From positions 171,636 through 235,635 of the forward strand of contig NZ_JAGJCB010000005.1 of the NCBI RefSeq assembly GCF_017814435.1: a stretch of 64,000 bases of DNA. The letters are read 5' to 3'. The notes beneath the pieces were generated by a model. The model did not search any database. It was not told the DNA's origin and saw only the letters and a list, made by a program, of their open reading frames with translations. Source of the stretch: Mariniflexile gromovii. GTDB taxonomy: Bacteria > Bacteroidota > Bacteroidia > Flavobacteriales > Flavobacteriaceae. Below are positions 42,311 to 50,907 of the stretch, piece by piece (within the stretch, counting starts at the first letter, position 1; the number at the start of each line of letters is the position of its first letter). A program made the position numbers and the translations under genes.

Positions 42311-42859
42311 ATGACAACTTTAAAAGTTCACAACATCGAAACGGCACCAGAAGGTAGCAAATCATTATTAGAGCAATCTCTTAAACAAAACGGGATGATT
42401 CCTGGTTTACACGGTGTATTAGCGGGAGCCCCTGGCCTATTAGAAGCCTACCAAACCATACACAAACTGTTCACCCAATCATCATTTAACAACGAAGAAT
42501 TAACGGTGGTTTGGCAAACCATTAACGTAGAACACGAGTGCCACTACTGCGTGCCTGCCCATACAGCTATAGCCAATATGATGAAAGTTGATAACAGCAT
42601 TACAGAAGCTTTACGTAATGAAACACCGCTGGAGAACCCGAAACTGGAAGCTTTACGCAAAATGACCTTAACTATTGTTCGCAATCGTGGACACGTTACA
42701 CAAGAGGACTTAAATACATTTTACGCAGCTGGTTATGAAGAAAGACAAGTTTTGGATATCATTTTAGGTGTATCTCAAAAAGTGATAAGTAATTATACCA
42801 ATCATATTGCAAATACACCTGTAGACGCACCTTTCCAAAAGTTTGCTTGGAAAAAATAA
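42311..42859 (+). CDS. Carboxymuconolactone decarboxylase/AhpD-like protein
   Basis: 182 aa, all-helical CMD fold with the AhpD-type redox motif EHECHYCVPAHTAIA (CxxC plus the downstream His). The CxxC suggests a peroxidase or disulfide-reductase role rather than decarboxylation. It lies directly behind the second TetR site and is the likely main target of the regulator. The next gene starts 223 bp later, with no feature recognised in the gap. Confidence 0.9.
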   Translation: MTTLKVHNIETAPEGSKSLLEQSLKQNGMIPGLHGVLAGAPGLLEAYQTIHKLFTQSSFNNEELTVVWQTINVEHECHYCVPAHTAIANMMKVDNSITEALRNETPLENPKLEALRKMTLTIVRNRGHVTQEDLNTFYAAGYEERQVLDIILGVSQKVISNYTNHIANTPVDAPFQKFAWKK

Positions 42860-43082
42860 AATAGACTTATGTCCAAGTACGCATTAATAGCAGTAACTCT
42901 TTTATTGCGTACTTACAGGTTTTAAAAGCATATGTGATATTTTTTCTATGCGTTTGCGATCTTTAAATAGCCAAACTATGAGTATTTTGAGCTATTTACC
43001 GCTTAACCATTTAATAAATTAATCCTCTTAAGCTAATAACAAACTAAAAATTTGTATTTATTAAAGAAAAGCACCTTTTAAA

Positions 43083-43871
43083 ATGAAAAACAATAGAAGA
43101 AACTTCATAAAAAACATAGGAATTATGGGAACAACAGGAATGATAATTCCAAATTTAACCTTTGGCAATGTGGCAGAAGACAGTATAGATAAAGTAAGAC
43201 CTAAAGTATTATTCTTTGATGTAAACGAAACTCTTCTAGATCTCACTCAAATGAAAGAACAAGTTGGAGAAGCATTAGAGGGACGAAAAGATTTATTATC
43301 ATTATGGTTTACAACCATGTTGCAATACTCATTAGTAACCACAGCAAGTGGACAATACGAACATTTTGGAAATATTGGAGCAGCTGCATTACAAATGGTG
43401 GCCGCAAATAATGGTATTACAATCTCAGAAAATGAAGCACGAAATACCATCGTAAACGCGTTACGGGGTTTACCTGCCCATCCTGAAGTAAAAACGGCTT
43501 TAAAGCAATTAAAAAAAGACGGCTATAAACTTGTATCATTCACCAATTCATCAAACGAAGGTGTTAAAAAACAATTTGAAAGCGCTGGTTTAACCGAATA
43601 TTTTGATGAAAGATTAAGTGTTGAAGATATTGGTAAATTCAAACCATTTTCAGACACCTACGCTTGGGCAGCACGTAAAATGGATGTAAAACCAAAAGAA
43701 TGCATGTTAATAGCGGCCCACGGTTGGGATGTTGCAGGAGCACTTTGGGCGGGCTGGAGAGCAGCATTTATTAGCCGCCCTGGACAACAAACTTTTCCTC
43801 TAGCTCCCAAAACAGAAATTATAGAAACTGACTTAAAGAAAGTAGCAAATATTCTTGTCACTTATAAATAA
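43083..43871 (+). CDS. Haloacid dehalogenase type II-like protein with twin-arginine-like leader
   Basis: 262 aa. HAD motif I FFDVNETLLDL (nucleophile Asp), motif II SFTNSSNEG, motif III Lys in GKFKPFSDTYAWAARKM and motif IV region AAHGWDVAGALWAGW agree with the L-2-haloacid dehalogenase subgroup. The N-terminus (NNRRNFIKNIGIMGTTGMI) is a Tat-type signal with RR-x-F-I, so the enzyme may be exported folded. That is unusual for this normally cytoplasmic family. It precedes the DsbA/FrnE gene by 45 bp. Confidence 0.88.
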   Translation: MKNNRRNFIKNIGIMGTTGMIIPNLTFGNVAEDSIDKVRPKVLFFDVNETLLDLTQMKEQVGEALEGRKDLLSLWFTTMLQYSLVTTASGQYEHFGNIGAAALQMVAANNGITISENEARNTIVNALRGLPAHPEVKTALKQLKKDGYKLVSFTNSSNEGVKKQFESAGLTEYFDERLSVEDIGKFKPFSDTYAWAARKMDVKPKECMLIAAHGWDVAGALWAGWRAAFISRPGQQTFPLAPKTEIIETDLKKVANILVTYK

Positions 43872-43916
43872 GTATAATATATTAATTTTTAAAAAACGTA
43901 AAAGTTAAATTGTAAA

Positions 43917-44561
43917 ATGAAAGAAAAATTAAAAATTGATATCGTTTCAGACGTTGTATGTCCTTGGTGTACCATTGGATTCAAACGTTTAGAAAAAGCC
44001 ATAAAAGAATTAGGTATTGAAGATCAAGTAGAAATTGCATGGCAACCCTTTGAGTTAAACCCTCAAATGCCCACTGAAGGCCAAGATTTACATGAACATA
44101 TTGCCGAAAAATATGGAGCGACTTTAGAACAACAAAAAGAATCGCAACAACGCATGATTGAAGCCGGAGAAGAACTTGGCTTTACATTCGATTATTTTGA
44201 AGGCATGCGCATGTCCAATACATTTGAAGCCCATATTTTATTGGAATATGCCAAAGATTTTGGCAAACAAACCGATTTAAAAATGCGTTTAACTACAGCA
44301 TTCTTTAGCGAAAGAAAAGACGTTTCTAAGCGAGATGTTTTAAAACAAGCTTTATTGGATGTAGGTTTAAATGCAGAAGAAGCAATAGCTAAATTAGATA
44401 ACGAAGAAGCACGATACGAAATAAGAAGCAAAGAAAACTATTGGAAAAACTTAGGCGTAAATTCGGTTCCTACAGTGGTTTTTAATAGAAAAAGTGCTGT
44501 TACAGGGGCGCAACCTGTTGATGTGTTTAAGCAGGTTTTAACAGAGCTTTTAGAGGCTTAA
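43917..44561 (+). CDS. DsbA-family oxidoreductase (FrnE-like)
   Basis: 214 aa, thioredoxin fold with helical insertion. Redox motif DVVCPWCTIGFKRLEKAI at the N-terminus and cis-Pro loop VNSVPTVVFN near the end are diagnostic for the cytoplasmic FrnE-type (no signal peptide). It probably handles disulfides or glutathione-like conjugates under oxidative stress, in line with the AhpD-like neighbour. Followed 43 bp later by the SDR gene. Confidence 0.92.
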   Translation: MKEKLKIDIVSDVVCPWCTIGFKRLEKAIKELGIEDQVEIAWQPFELNPQMPTEGQDLHEHIAEKYGATLEQQKESQQRMIEAGEELGFTFDYFEGMRMSNTFEAHILLEYAKDFGKQTDLKMRLTTAFFSERKDVSKRDVLKQALLDVGLNAEEAIAKLDNEEARYEIRSKENYWKNLGVNSVPTVVFNRKSAVTGAQPVDVFKQVLTELLEA

Positions 44562-44604
44562 TAGTTAATAAAATATAGTCACCAATTTAAAAAACATACT
44601 TAAT

Positions 44605-45324
44605 ATGATAAATTTAAAAAACAAAAAAGCAATAATTACCGGCGGCGGAAAAGGACTTGGAAAAGCAACGGCCATAGCATTTGCAAATGAAGGGATTGAT
44701 GTTGCAATAACAGGTAGAAATGAAACCGATTTAAAAGAGACTGTTTTTGAATTAGAAGCTTTGGGCGTAAAAGCCATCTATTCTGTTTTTGATGTGAGTA
44801 ACCATGAAGACGTTCAAACTGGAATTAAAAACATAATGAACACCTTCGGTTCTATAGATATTTTAGTAAATAACGCAGGCATTGCTGCTTTTGGTTCTTT
44901 CAATGATATGGAAGTAAAGCAATGGAACCAAATTATACAAACCAATGTTATGGGTATGTATTACGTAACAAAAGAAGTTTTACCATATTTAATTAGCCAA
45001 AATGAAGGTGATATTATTAATGTTGCCTCTACCGCTGGATTGAACGGAAATGCAAACACATCGGCATATTCCGCTTCAAAATTCGCTGTTATTGGCATGT
45101 CTGAATCTTTAATGAAGGAAGTTCGTAAAAATAACATTCGTGTGTGTACCTTAACTCCAAGCACCATTGTATCAGACATGTCCATCAATTTAGGCATCGC
45201 CAATAAAGATTCTGAAGACAGCGTTTTACAACCTGAAGATTTTGCCGAATTAATTGTTGCGGGCTTAAAATTACCAAGAAGAGCAATGCTTAAGAGTGCC
45301 TCTTTATGGTCTACAAATCCATAA
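44605..45324 (+). CDS. Short-chain dehydrogenase/reductase
   Basis: 239 aa, classical SDR: cofactor motif ITGGGKGLGKA, structural NNAG, catalytic Ser in NVASTAGLNG and YSASKFA. The basic residue after the third Gly and the NRxxT-like segment TGRNE suggest NADP preference. Close in type to 3-ketoacyl-ACP reductase (FabG)-like or clavulanate-type proteins; the substrate is unknown. Probably cotranscribed with the DsbA-like gene. Confidence 0.92.
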   Translation: MINLKNKKAIITGGGKGLGKATAIAFANEGIDVAITGRNETDLKETVFELEALGVKAIYSVFDVSNHEDVQTGIKNIMNTFGSIDILVNNAGIAAFGSFNDMEVKQWNQIIQTNVMGMYYVTKEVLPYLISQNEGDIINVASTAGLNGNANTSAYSASKFAVIGMSESLMKEVRKNNIRVCTLTPSTIVSDMSINLGIANKDSEDSVLQPEDFAELIVAGLKLPRRAMLKSASLWSTNP

Positions 45325-45403
45325 TCTATATTAAAAATTTAATGTCCGTAATCAATCATAAATTACTGTCTCCTCGAGCATTGCTGAAAACAAAACATGT
45401 TTT

Positions 45404-45487
45404 GGTCGAAGGTAGCTCGCAAAGCGAATCGAGAGGTTATTAAACTTAATAACTTCAAAGTGAGGTCTCGACTGCGCTCGACCTGAC
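45404..45487. repeat. GTCGAG-type palindromic repeat
   Basis: GGTCTCGACTGCGCTCGACC (45464-45483) continues to TGAC at 45487; a degenerate inverse copy (GGTCGAAGGTAGCTCGC) lies at 45404-45420. The 248-bp gap between the SDR and hydrolase genes holds nothing else. Confidence 0.7.
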
Positions 45488-45572
45488 ATGGAGAGTTTTA
45501 TTATTATTGATTACGGATAAGCAAATTAAAAATAATAGTTTACTAATTAACAAATTACAAACTAATACTATA

Positions 45573-46574
45573 ATGATTAAGAACCTATTCCTATTAATTA
45601 CAATTTTGTGCGGTTATCAATATATAAATGCACAAAATAACGATTCACAGTGGTTAGACGTAGAATTATCTAACTATAAATACCCATACACGGTTTCTAC
45701 TTTGCCAATAAGCATACAAGAACAAGATTTAAAAATGGCTTATATGGATGTAAAACCCCATAATTATAATGGAAAAAACATTGTTTTAATTCACGGTAAA
45801 AATTTTAATGGAGCCTATTGGAAAACTACCATTCAAGCATTAACTAATGAAGGGTTCCGAGTTATTGTACCCGATCAAATAGGTTTTGGGAAATCGTCTA
45901 AACCACAGCATTTCCATTACACTTTTCAACAGCTTGCTCAAAACACCAAAGCATTACTGGATTCTTTAAATATTAAAAAAACGGCTATTTTAGGACATTC
46001 CATGGGTGGCATGTTGGCAACTCGTTTTGCACTAATGTATCCCGAAACCACCGAAAAACTTATTTTAGAAAACCCCATAGGTTTAGAAGACTGGAAATTA
46101 AAGGTGCCTTACAAACCTGTTGAATGGTGGTACCTAAATGAATTAAAAAAGGACTACGAGAGTATAAAAAAGTATCAACTTGTGAATTATTATGATAACA
46201 AATGGAAACCTGAATATGATGAATGGGTGAATTTATTAGCTGGCTGGACGCTAAATTCAGATTACAAAAGAATTGCTTGGAATGCAGCCCTAACCTATGA
46301 TATGATTTTTACCCAACCAGTGGTTTATGAGTTTAAGAACATTTCATCTCCTACGTTATTAATTATAGGCACTAGAGATAGAACGGCATTGGGCAAACCC
46401 TTAGTTTCAGATGAAGTAAGAAAAACAATGGGTTTATATAATGAATTGGGTAAGAAAACACAAAAGAGCATTCCTAATTCACAATTGGTTGAATTAGAAA
46501 ATATTGGGCATTTGCCTCATATTGAAAACTTTAACAACTTTATTAATCCATTAATTCAATTCTTAAAAAAATAA
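45573..46574 (+). CDS. Secreted alpha/beta hydrolase
   Basis: 333 aa from the ATG at 45573, which begins a good signal peptide (MIKNLFLLITILCGYQYINAQ); the frame is open 22 codons further upstream without family support. Nucleophile elbow LGHSMGGML, oxyanion region VLIHGKNFNG, acid in IIGTRDRTA and His in IGHLPHIENF complete the triad. The substrate is unknown; the shape resembles haloalkane dehalogenase or epoxide hydrolase relatives. It is not clearly in the TetR-linked operon because of the repeat-filled gap. Confidence 0.9.
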   Translation: MIKNLFLLITILCGYQYINAQNNDSQWLDVELSNYKYPYTVSTLPISIQEQDLKMAYMDVKPHNYNGKNIVLIHGKNFNGAYWKTTIQALTNEGFRVIVPDQIGFGKSSKPQHFHYTFQQLAQNTKALLDSLNIKKTAILGHSMGGMLATRFALMYPETTEKLILENPIGLEDWKLKVPYKPVEWWYLNELKKDYESIKKYQLVNYYDNKWKPEYDEWVNLLAGWTLNSDYKRIAWNAALTYDMIFTQPVVYEFKNISSPTLLIIGTRDRTALGKPLVSDEVRKTMGLYNELGKKTQKSIPNSQLVELENIGHLPHIENFNNFINPLIQFLKK

Positions 46575-46596
46575 AAATCAATCGACACAGAATATT

Positions 46597-47352
46597 TTAC
46601 TCCAACCACGCTTTAAAATCTTTAACGCGCTCTCGGGCTACAATAACGTCGTCGTCGTTATACGAGTGCAGTTTTATTTGCAACCTCGAATTGGTGTAGC
46701 TCACCATATCTTTTATACTGTTGATATTCACAAAAAATTTACGGTTTATCCGAAAAAAGGTTTGTGGTTCCAATTCATTTTCCAGAAGCTCTAGAGTGGT
46801 ATCCAATAGATAGTTTCTACCTTCGGTGGTATGCAAATAAGTGCCTTTATTTTCGCTGTAAAAACATTCAACCTCATCAATATTTATGAGTTTTAAATGT
46901 TGACCCACTTTTACCGAAAAGCGTTTTTTGTATTCGCGATCTATGGGGTTTATTAGGAGTTTTTTAATGTCGTTAAAATCTAAAGTAACGGCTTGTTTTT
47001 GCTGTAAACGTTCTTGGTATTTTTTTAGGGCTTTGGCTAAATCGTCTTCGTCAATAGGTTTTAACAAATAGTCGATGCTGTTTAGTTTGAAGGCTTGCAG
47101 CGCATATTCATCATAAGCGGTGGTAAATATAACTGCCGATTTAATTTCGATGGCTTCAAATATTTCGAATGACAATCCGTCGCTTAATTGAATGTCCAAA
47201 AAAATTAAATCGGGATGTTCATTATTTTGAAACCAATGGATAGATTCTTCAACGGAATGCAACATGGTTTGGGCTTCTATATTTAAGGATGCTAGCATGC
47301 GTTGTAGGCGACGTGCTGATGGTTTTTCATCTTCTATGATGATTACTTTCAT
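46597..47352 (-). CDS. LytTR-family response regulator
   Basis: 251 aa: receiver domain with acidic pair EDEK, phospho-Asp in LIFLDIQLSDG and Lys in YLLKPIDEDD; then a LytTR DNA-binding domain (about 145-250, VGQHLKLINIDEVECFYSENKGTYLHT, abridged). It is the partner of the LytS-like kinase encoded upstream at 47769-49106, with a small 2TM gene between. Regulators of this type bind direct repeats with a C-terminal LytTR unit. Confidence 0.94.
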   Translation of the reverse strand: MKVIIIEDEKPSARRLQRMLASLNIEAQTMLHSVEESIHWFQNNEHPDLIFLDIQLSDGLSFEIFEAIEIKSAVIFTTAYDEYALQAFKLNSIDYLLKPIDEDDLAKALKKYQERLQQKQAVTLDFNDIKKLLINPIDREYKKRFSVKVGQHLKLINIDEVECFYSENKGTYLHTTEGRNYLLDTTLELLENELEPQTFFRINRKFFVNINSIKDMVSYTNSRLQIKLHSYNDDDVIVARERVKDFKAWLE

Positions 47353-47394
47353 ATTTTTTGGATTGGTTATTTCATAAAGGTTCGCTGAGTTTTT

Positions 47395-47420
47395 CTCGCA
47401 AAGGCGCTAAGTCGCAAAGG
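47395..47420. repeat. CGCAAAGGCGCTAAGTCGCAAAGG repeat
   Basis: CTCGCAAAGGCGC, TAAGTCGCAAAGG: an internally repeated CGCAAAGG unit in the 105-bp gap upstream of the LytTR gene. A motif of this form is common between genes in flavobacteria (from memory). Confidence 0.5.
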
Positions 47421-47457
47421 TTTTTCTGATAGCTGCGACTGCGACTGAAAACTAATA

Positions 47458-47769
47458 TTACTGCCAAGGTTTTTTATCTTTTTCCATGAGTTCTTTTATT
47501 TTTCGTTCTTCCCAGTCTTTGCCCAATATAAAACTAGGGGTAAAAACGGAAAGCCCGTGCGCCAACAAACCAATGCCCCAAAAGACTAATGTGATGAAAT
47601 TTTGCCATTGAAAATAGCTTTCGCCTTCGCCTAAATTTTGAATGTTTATAATAACAATCATGATGTTGATTACCACATACACTAGAGCATGTCTATAAAA
47701 TCCCGTGATTTGTTTTACGCGTTTTGCTGCGCGCTGATATCGGTCTTTTTCTATATAATTCTTGTCCAT
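47458..47769 (-). CDS. 2TM domain protein
   Basis: 103 aa with a charged N-terminus (RYQRAAKRVKQITGFYRHALVYVV, abridged) and two membrane helices (about 25-45 and 57-78), ending in SFILGKDWEERKIKELMEKDK. This is the 2TM domain that accompanies LytS/LytTR kinases in Bacteroidetes. Its ATG overlaps the kinase stop by one base (TAATG). Its sequence closely parallels the C-terminal 100 residues of the kinase, indicating tandem duplication. Confidence 0.9.
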   Translation of the reverse strand: MDKNYIEKDRYQRAAKRVKQITGFYRHALVYVVINIMIVIINIQNLGEGESYFQWQNFITLVFWGIGLLAHGLSVFTPSFILGKDWEERKIKELMEKDKKPWQ

Positions 47770-49106
47770 TATTTCCAGGTTTTATTGTTTGACGATTCTT
47801 CTTTTTCCAAAATTTCTTGAATTTTGCGTTCTTCCCATGATTTTCCGTATCCGAAAACCCCAAAGGCATGAAATGTTAAGCCCATGCCCCACCCCAACAT
47901 AGGAAACCAGAACCATTGGAAACCCCAATAGGTTTTGTAGTTTATAAATATTAAAAATGGGATGACCAAGCAATATGATATTAGGTTGGAATAAAAGGCC
48001 TTAATGGCTTCCACACGCTTTTTAGCTTTGTAATAAGCGTCTTGCTCGTTGTAATTATGATTGATTTCCATATTATAAATTTGTTTTGTAAGCATTGGTA
48101 TGGCTACTGTAAACCTGTTTGCTTCTTTGTTAATGTTTATTTTTTTTGTGGTTAGCAGATCGTAACGTTGCATGATGTTATTTAAACCTACACCGCTGCT
48201 CTTTTTTACTATTTGCTTGGGTTGCAGGTTATTTTCCACTACCAAACTATCGCCGTCTTCATAAATTTTTATGTGCAATGGTTTGTTGCTTGTTACCGTA
48301 TTGTGCTTTACGGCATTTTCCAATAGTAATTGCAATGATAGTGGCACTACTTTACTTTCTGGATTGTTTGCGCTATCGGGAATATCGAAAATTATACTGT
48401 CTTCAAATCGCATTTTTAAAAGCGACATGTAGGTTTTGGCGAATTCCAATTCTTCATCCACCAATACCAATTCCTTGTTTTTTTGCTCTAAAACATAGCG
48501 ATATACTTTAGACAATGACGTGGTAAACTTTTGAGCATTTTCGGGATTTTCTTCAATTAAACTGGTCAATACATTTAAACTGTTGAAAAGAAAATGCGGA
48601 TCTAATTGATTCTTTAACGCATCAAACTTCGCACTTGCCGTACCCGCAATAACCTTTTGTTCTTTTATTTTGTTTTGCTGATACTTGTTATAAAAATATA
48701 CAAAGTGAAAAATAATAACAATGGTTAAGGTAATCCATAACCCGAATTGGTAATACTGAATTTTCTCGTTGGCTATGAAATTTTGAAACGATCCTCCATA
48801 AAACACCATGGACGTGAACCCTCTCAGAAAAAACAAACCCATTAATGTTAAAACGGTAGAACCTAAAATACCTACAACGATGCGCTTAATTTTTTCTTCA
48901 TTTTTCCATTGAAGGCTTTCCATATAATTGAAAAAGTACATGTTACCAAACCCTAGAACAAAACTATATAGTTGGTATAGCGAAAAATTAACCAGAAAAT
49001 CATTTACACTTTCAAAATGAAAGCCACGAGACAGAGCATTCCCTATCCCAAAAACAGCGCAACCAATGGCAAAACTTAAAATAATTGATTTTCTTAATTT
49101 CCTCAT
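47769..49106 (-). CDS. LytS-like histidine kinase fused to a 2TM domain
   Basis: 445 aa. Four or so membrane helices (about 8-30, 45-62, 75-95, 118-140), then a His_kinase domain with FDALKNQLDPHFLFNSLNVL, where the phospho-His is the H of DPHFLF, and an HATPase-type end (SSGVGLNNIMQRYDLL). At residue about 346 (Met codon at 48069-48071) the frame continues into a second, complete 2TM domain (AYYKAKKRVEAIKAFYSNL ... SWEERKIQEILEKEE). That part is 100 residues long, like the separate gene downstream, so the fusion looks like stop-codon loss between two genes. It signals to the LytTR regulator. Confidence 0.9.
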   Translation of the reverse strand: MRKLRKSIILSFAIGCAVFGIGNALSRGFHFESVNDFLVNFSLYQLYSFVLGFGNMYFFNYMESLQWKNEEKIKRIVVGILGSTVLTLMGLFFLRGFTSMVFYGGSFQNFIANEKIQYYQFGLWITLTIVIIFHFVYFYNKYQQNKIKEQKVIAGTASAKFDALKNQLDPHFLFNSLNVLTSLIEENPENAQKFTTSLSKVYRYVLEQKNKELVLVDEELEFAKTYMSLLKMRFEDSIIFDIPDSANNPESKVVPLSLQLLLENAVKHNTVTSNKPLHIKIYEDGDSLVVENNLQPKQIVKKSSGVGLNNIMQRYDLLTTKKININKEANRFTVAIPMLTKQIYNMEINHNYNEQDAYYKAKKRVEAIKAFYSNLISYCLVIPFLIFINYKTYWGFQWFWFPMLGWGMGLTFHAFGVFGYGKSWEERKIQEILEKEESSNNKTWK

Positions 49107-49134
49107 GACTTTGTTTTAAACTACAGACTATTTG

Positions 49135-49758
49135 CTATTTTTTACAAGATTCCAATAGCATTTCCGCACGGTCTTTTCCCCAATTTGGGCTAAATGGTGT
49201 TTCTGGTTTAAAGTTAGCAAAAAGTTCTAGAGCGTGTTCTAAATCCTTACAGAATGGCTTGGTGTCTTGTCCAAAATATTTGGCACCACCCATGTTCCAT
49301 TCTGCTTTGCAATACACAACACGTGGGTTATCAGGCGCTATCATTTCAGCTTTTGTGTATAACTCAACTACTTTGCCAGATAAAGTCATGCCATACGTTG
49401 CACCATCAAAAGCCACCCATGCAGTGTGCAATAAGGCTTGCAATACTAAAATTTCAGGGTTGTTTTTTGAAATAGCCGTGGCATCATTAATAAAATCTTG
49501 TGCTTTTTTAAGTTGTGCCGTTAGCTTTTCTTCATTAGGCTCTCCAAAACTGTTTATAATATTTACTTGTGCTGCGTAATAAGGTGGCAACCAATTTTCC
49601 GGTTCTGCTTTTGCAATGCGTTCAAATAAATTTGATGCTTCAGTGGGGTTGTTTTGCCCCCATAGTTCAAAGGCTTTTTGCATGCCTTGTTCATAATTAG
49701 TTTGTGCTGTTGTTACTATTGACACTAAAAATGTTGCTAGGATGATAAGATGTTTCAT
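49135..49758 (-). CDS. Secreted TPR-like protein
   Basis: 207 aa with a signal peptide (about 1-18, ending TTAQT). The helical repeats that follow (YEQGMQKAFELWGQNNPTEASNLFERIAKAEPENWLPPYY, abridged; VLQALLHTAWVAFDG; AEMIAPDNPRVVYCKAEW) look like tetratricopeptide repeats. It lies 28 bp upstream of the LytS-like kinase on the same strand, so it is probably the first gene of that operon and may be a periplasmic accessory. Confidence 0.78.
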   Translation of the reverse strand: MKHLIILATFLVSIVTTAQTNYEQGMQKAFELWGQNNPTEASNLFERIAKAEPENWLPPYYAAQVNIINSFGEPNEEKLTAQLKKAQDFINDATAISKNNPEILVLQALLHTAWVAFDGATYGMTLSGKVVELYTKAEMIAPDNPRVVYCKAEWNMGGAKYFGQDTKPFCKDLEHALELFANFKPETPFSPNWGKDRAEMLLESCKK

Positions 49759-49869
49759 TGGTTTTTGTTTTATTATTATGATTCAAATATCTCACACCTT
49801 TCCGTATTTTTAAAATAGGACTTACCCAACTGTATTTTTTTTAGGATGGATTGTAAATGGAATAAAAAA

Positions 49870-49909
49870 TCCAAATTCCAAATTTCAAAATCCAAATCCC
49901 AAATTTCAA
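49870..49909. repeat. CCAAATTCCAAATTTCAAAA low-complexity repeat
   Basis: Tandem variants of TCCAAAT/TTCCAAA in the gap between the TonB and TPR genes. Translated on the minus strand it gives an aromatic-rich pattern and should not be taken as a gene. Confidence 0.6.
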
Positions 49910-49934
49910 TAAATAGGGCTATTTCTGAAAACAA

Positions 49935-49967
49935 AAAAACCAAAAGACCTGATATCTTTTGGTTTTT
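49935..49967 (-). terminator. Terminator after the tonB-like gene
   Basis: AAAAACCAAAAGA and TCTTTTGGTTTTT, perfect 13-bp arms (49935-49947, 49955-49967), 7-nt loop, T run on the minus strand. It follows the tonB-like gene stop by 30 bp. Confidence 0.8.
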
Positions 49968-49996
49968 CAACATGATTGTTAAACTTCACTAAAACA

Positions 49997-50731
49997 CTAA
50001 CCATCAAATTTAAAGAAAATAGGAACTGCATATGCAACTCTTACAGGTTTTCCGCGTTGTTTACCAGGTTGCATTTTGGGTAAGAGCCCAATAATACGCT
50101 CTGCCTCTTTTTCTAAAATTTTATCCGGACCTCTTGAACGTATTCCAGTAGTATTGCCTTTAGAATCGATGGTAAATATAACCGATACACGTCCTTGAAG
50201 CCCAAGTTGCAATGCTGTTTCTGGGTAATTAAAATTCTTAATCACATGCTCTTGCATTTTTCGTTGAAAACAATCTTTAGTTTCGCTTTTTGATAATCCT
50301 TCGCAACCAGGAAACACGGGCACATCTTCAATGACGGCAAAAGCGACTTCAACCTCTTCTTCCACAACGGCTACCTTAACATCACCTACACCAACAACGT
50401 TTTTGTTATCTGAAATAGCTTCACGCTGGTTGGTTTCTGTACTTTCCATTACGGTTTCTTCAATTTCTTCAACATCTTCAACTATTTGAACGTTATCATT
50501 AAAAACCACAGGTGGTGGCGGTGGCGGTGGCGCATTGTAATTTACAATTGGAATTTCTTCTTCAGTGCGCGCTTCCATAGTTAAAACGTCTAACTCAACC
50601 TCACTTTTTTCATACGTTTTATATTCTAATGCTTGCCAAGAAAAAAACAACATGAGGTTTAAACCAATAGCAAAATACAGACTACTGTTTCTGCTAATTT
50701 CTAATTCTGGATTCTTTTTATTGGGTAACAT
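49997..50731 (-). CDS. Energy transducer TonB-family protein
   Basis: 244 aa: a single N-terminal membrane helix (about 16-34, LYFAIGLNLMLFFSWQAL), a Pro-rich periplasmic spacer (NAPPPPPPPVVF) with an acidic V/E stretch, and a C-terminal TonB domain (VIKNFNYPETALQLGLQGRVSVIFTI, abridged; PVRVAYAVPIFF). It transmits proton-motive force from ExbB/ExbD, not in this window, to outer-membrane receptors. It could serve the receptors at 29967 and 51726, but this cannot be decided here. Confidence 0.92.
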   Translation of the reverse strand: MLPNKKNPELEISRNSSLYFAIGLNLMLFFSWQALEYKTYEKSEVELDVLTMEARTEEEIPIVNYNAPPPPPPPVVFNDNVQIVEDVEEIEETVMESTETNQREAISDNKNVVGVGDVKVAVVEEEVEVAFAVIEDVPVFPGCEGLSKSETKDCFQRKMQEHVIKNFNYPETALQLGLQGRVSVIFTIDSKGNTTGIRSRGPDKILEKEAERIIGLLPKMQPGKQRGKPVRVAYAVPIFFKFDG

Positions 50732-50907
50732 GGCTAAATGTTTTTATTCCCTTAAAATTATTGGAAACCAGAATGAATTACTATGATTTTTATCATGTTA
50801 CGCTGCTTTAAAATTCATTTCACATACAAAAAAGAATTATTTTAGTTGAAGTTTTTAGGTCACTCATATCATAAAACTTATCAGTCAAATTAAGAATAAA
50901 ATTTATT

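Noticed and set aside
49776..49973. 65-codon minus-strand frame between the TonB and TPR genes
   Set aside because: It is a translation of the CCAAATTCCAAA low-complexity repeat and overlaps a terminator.
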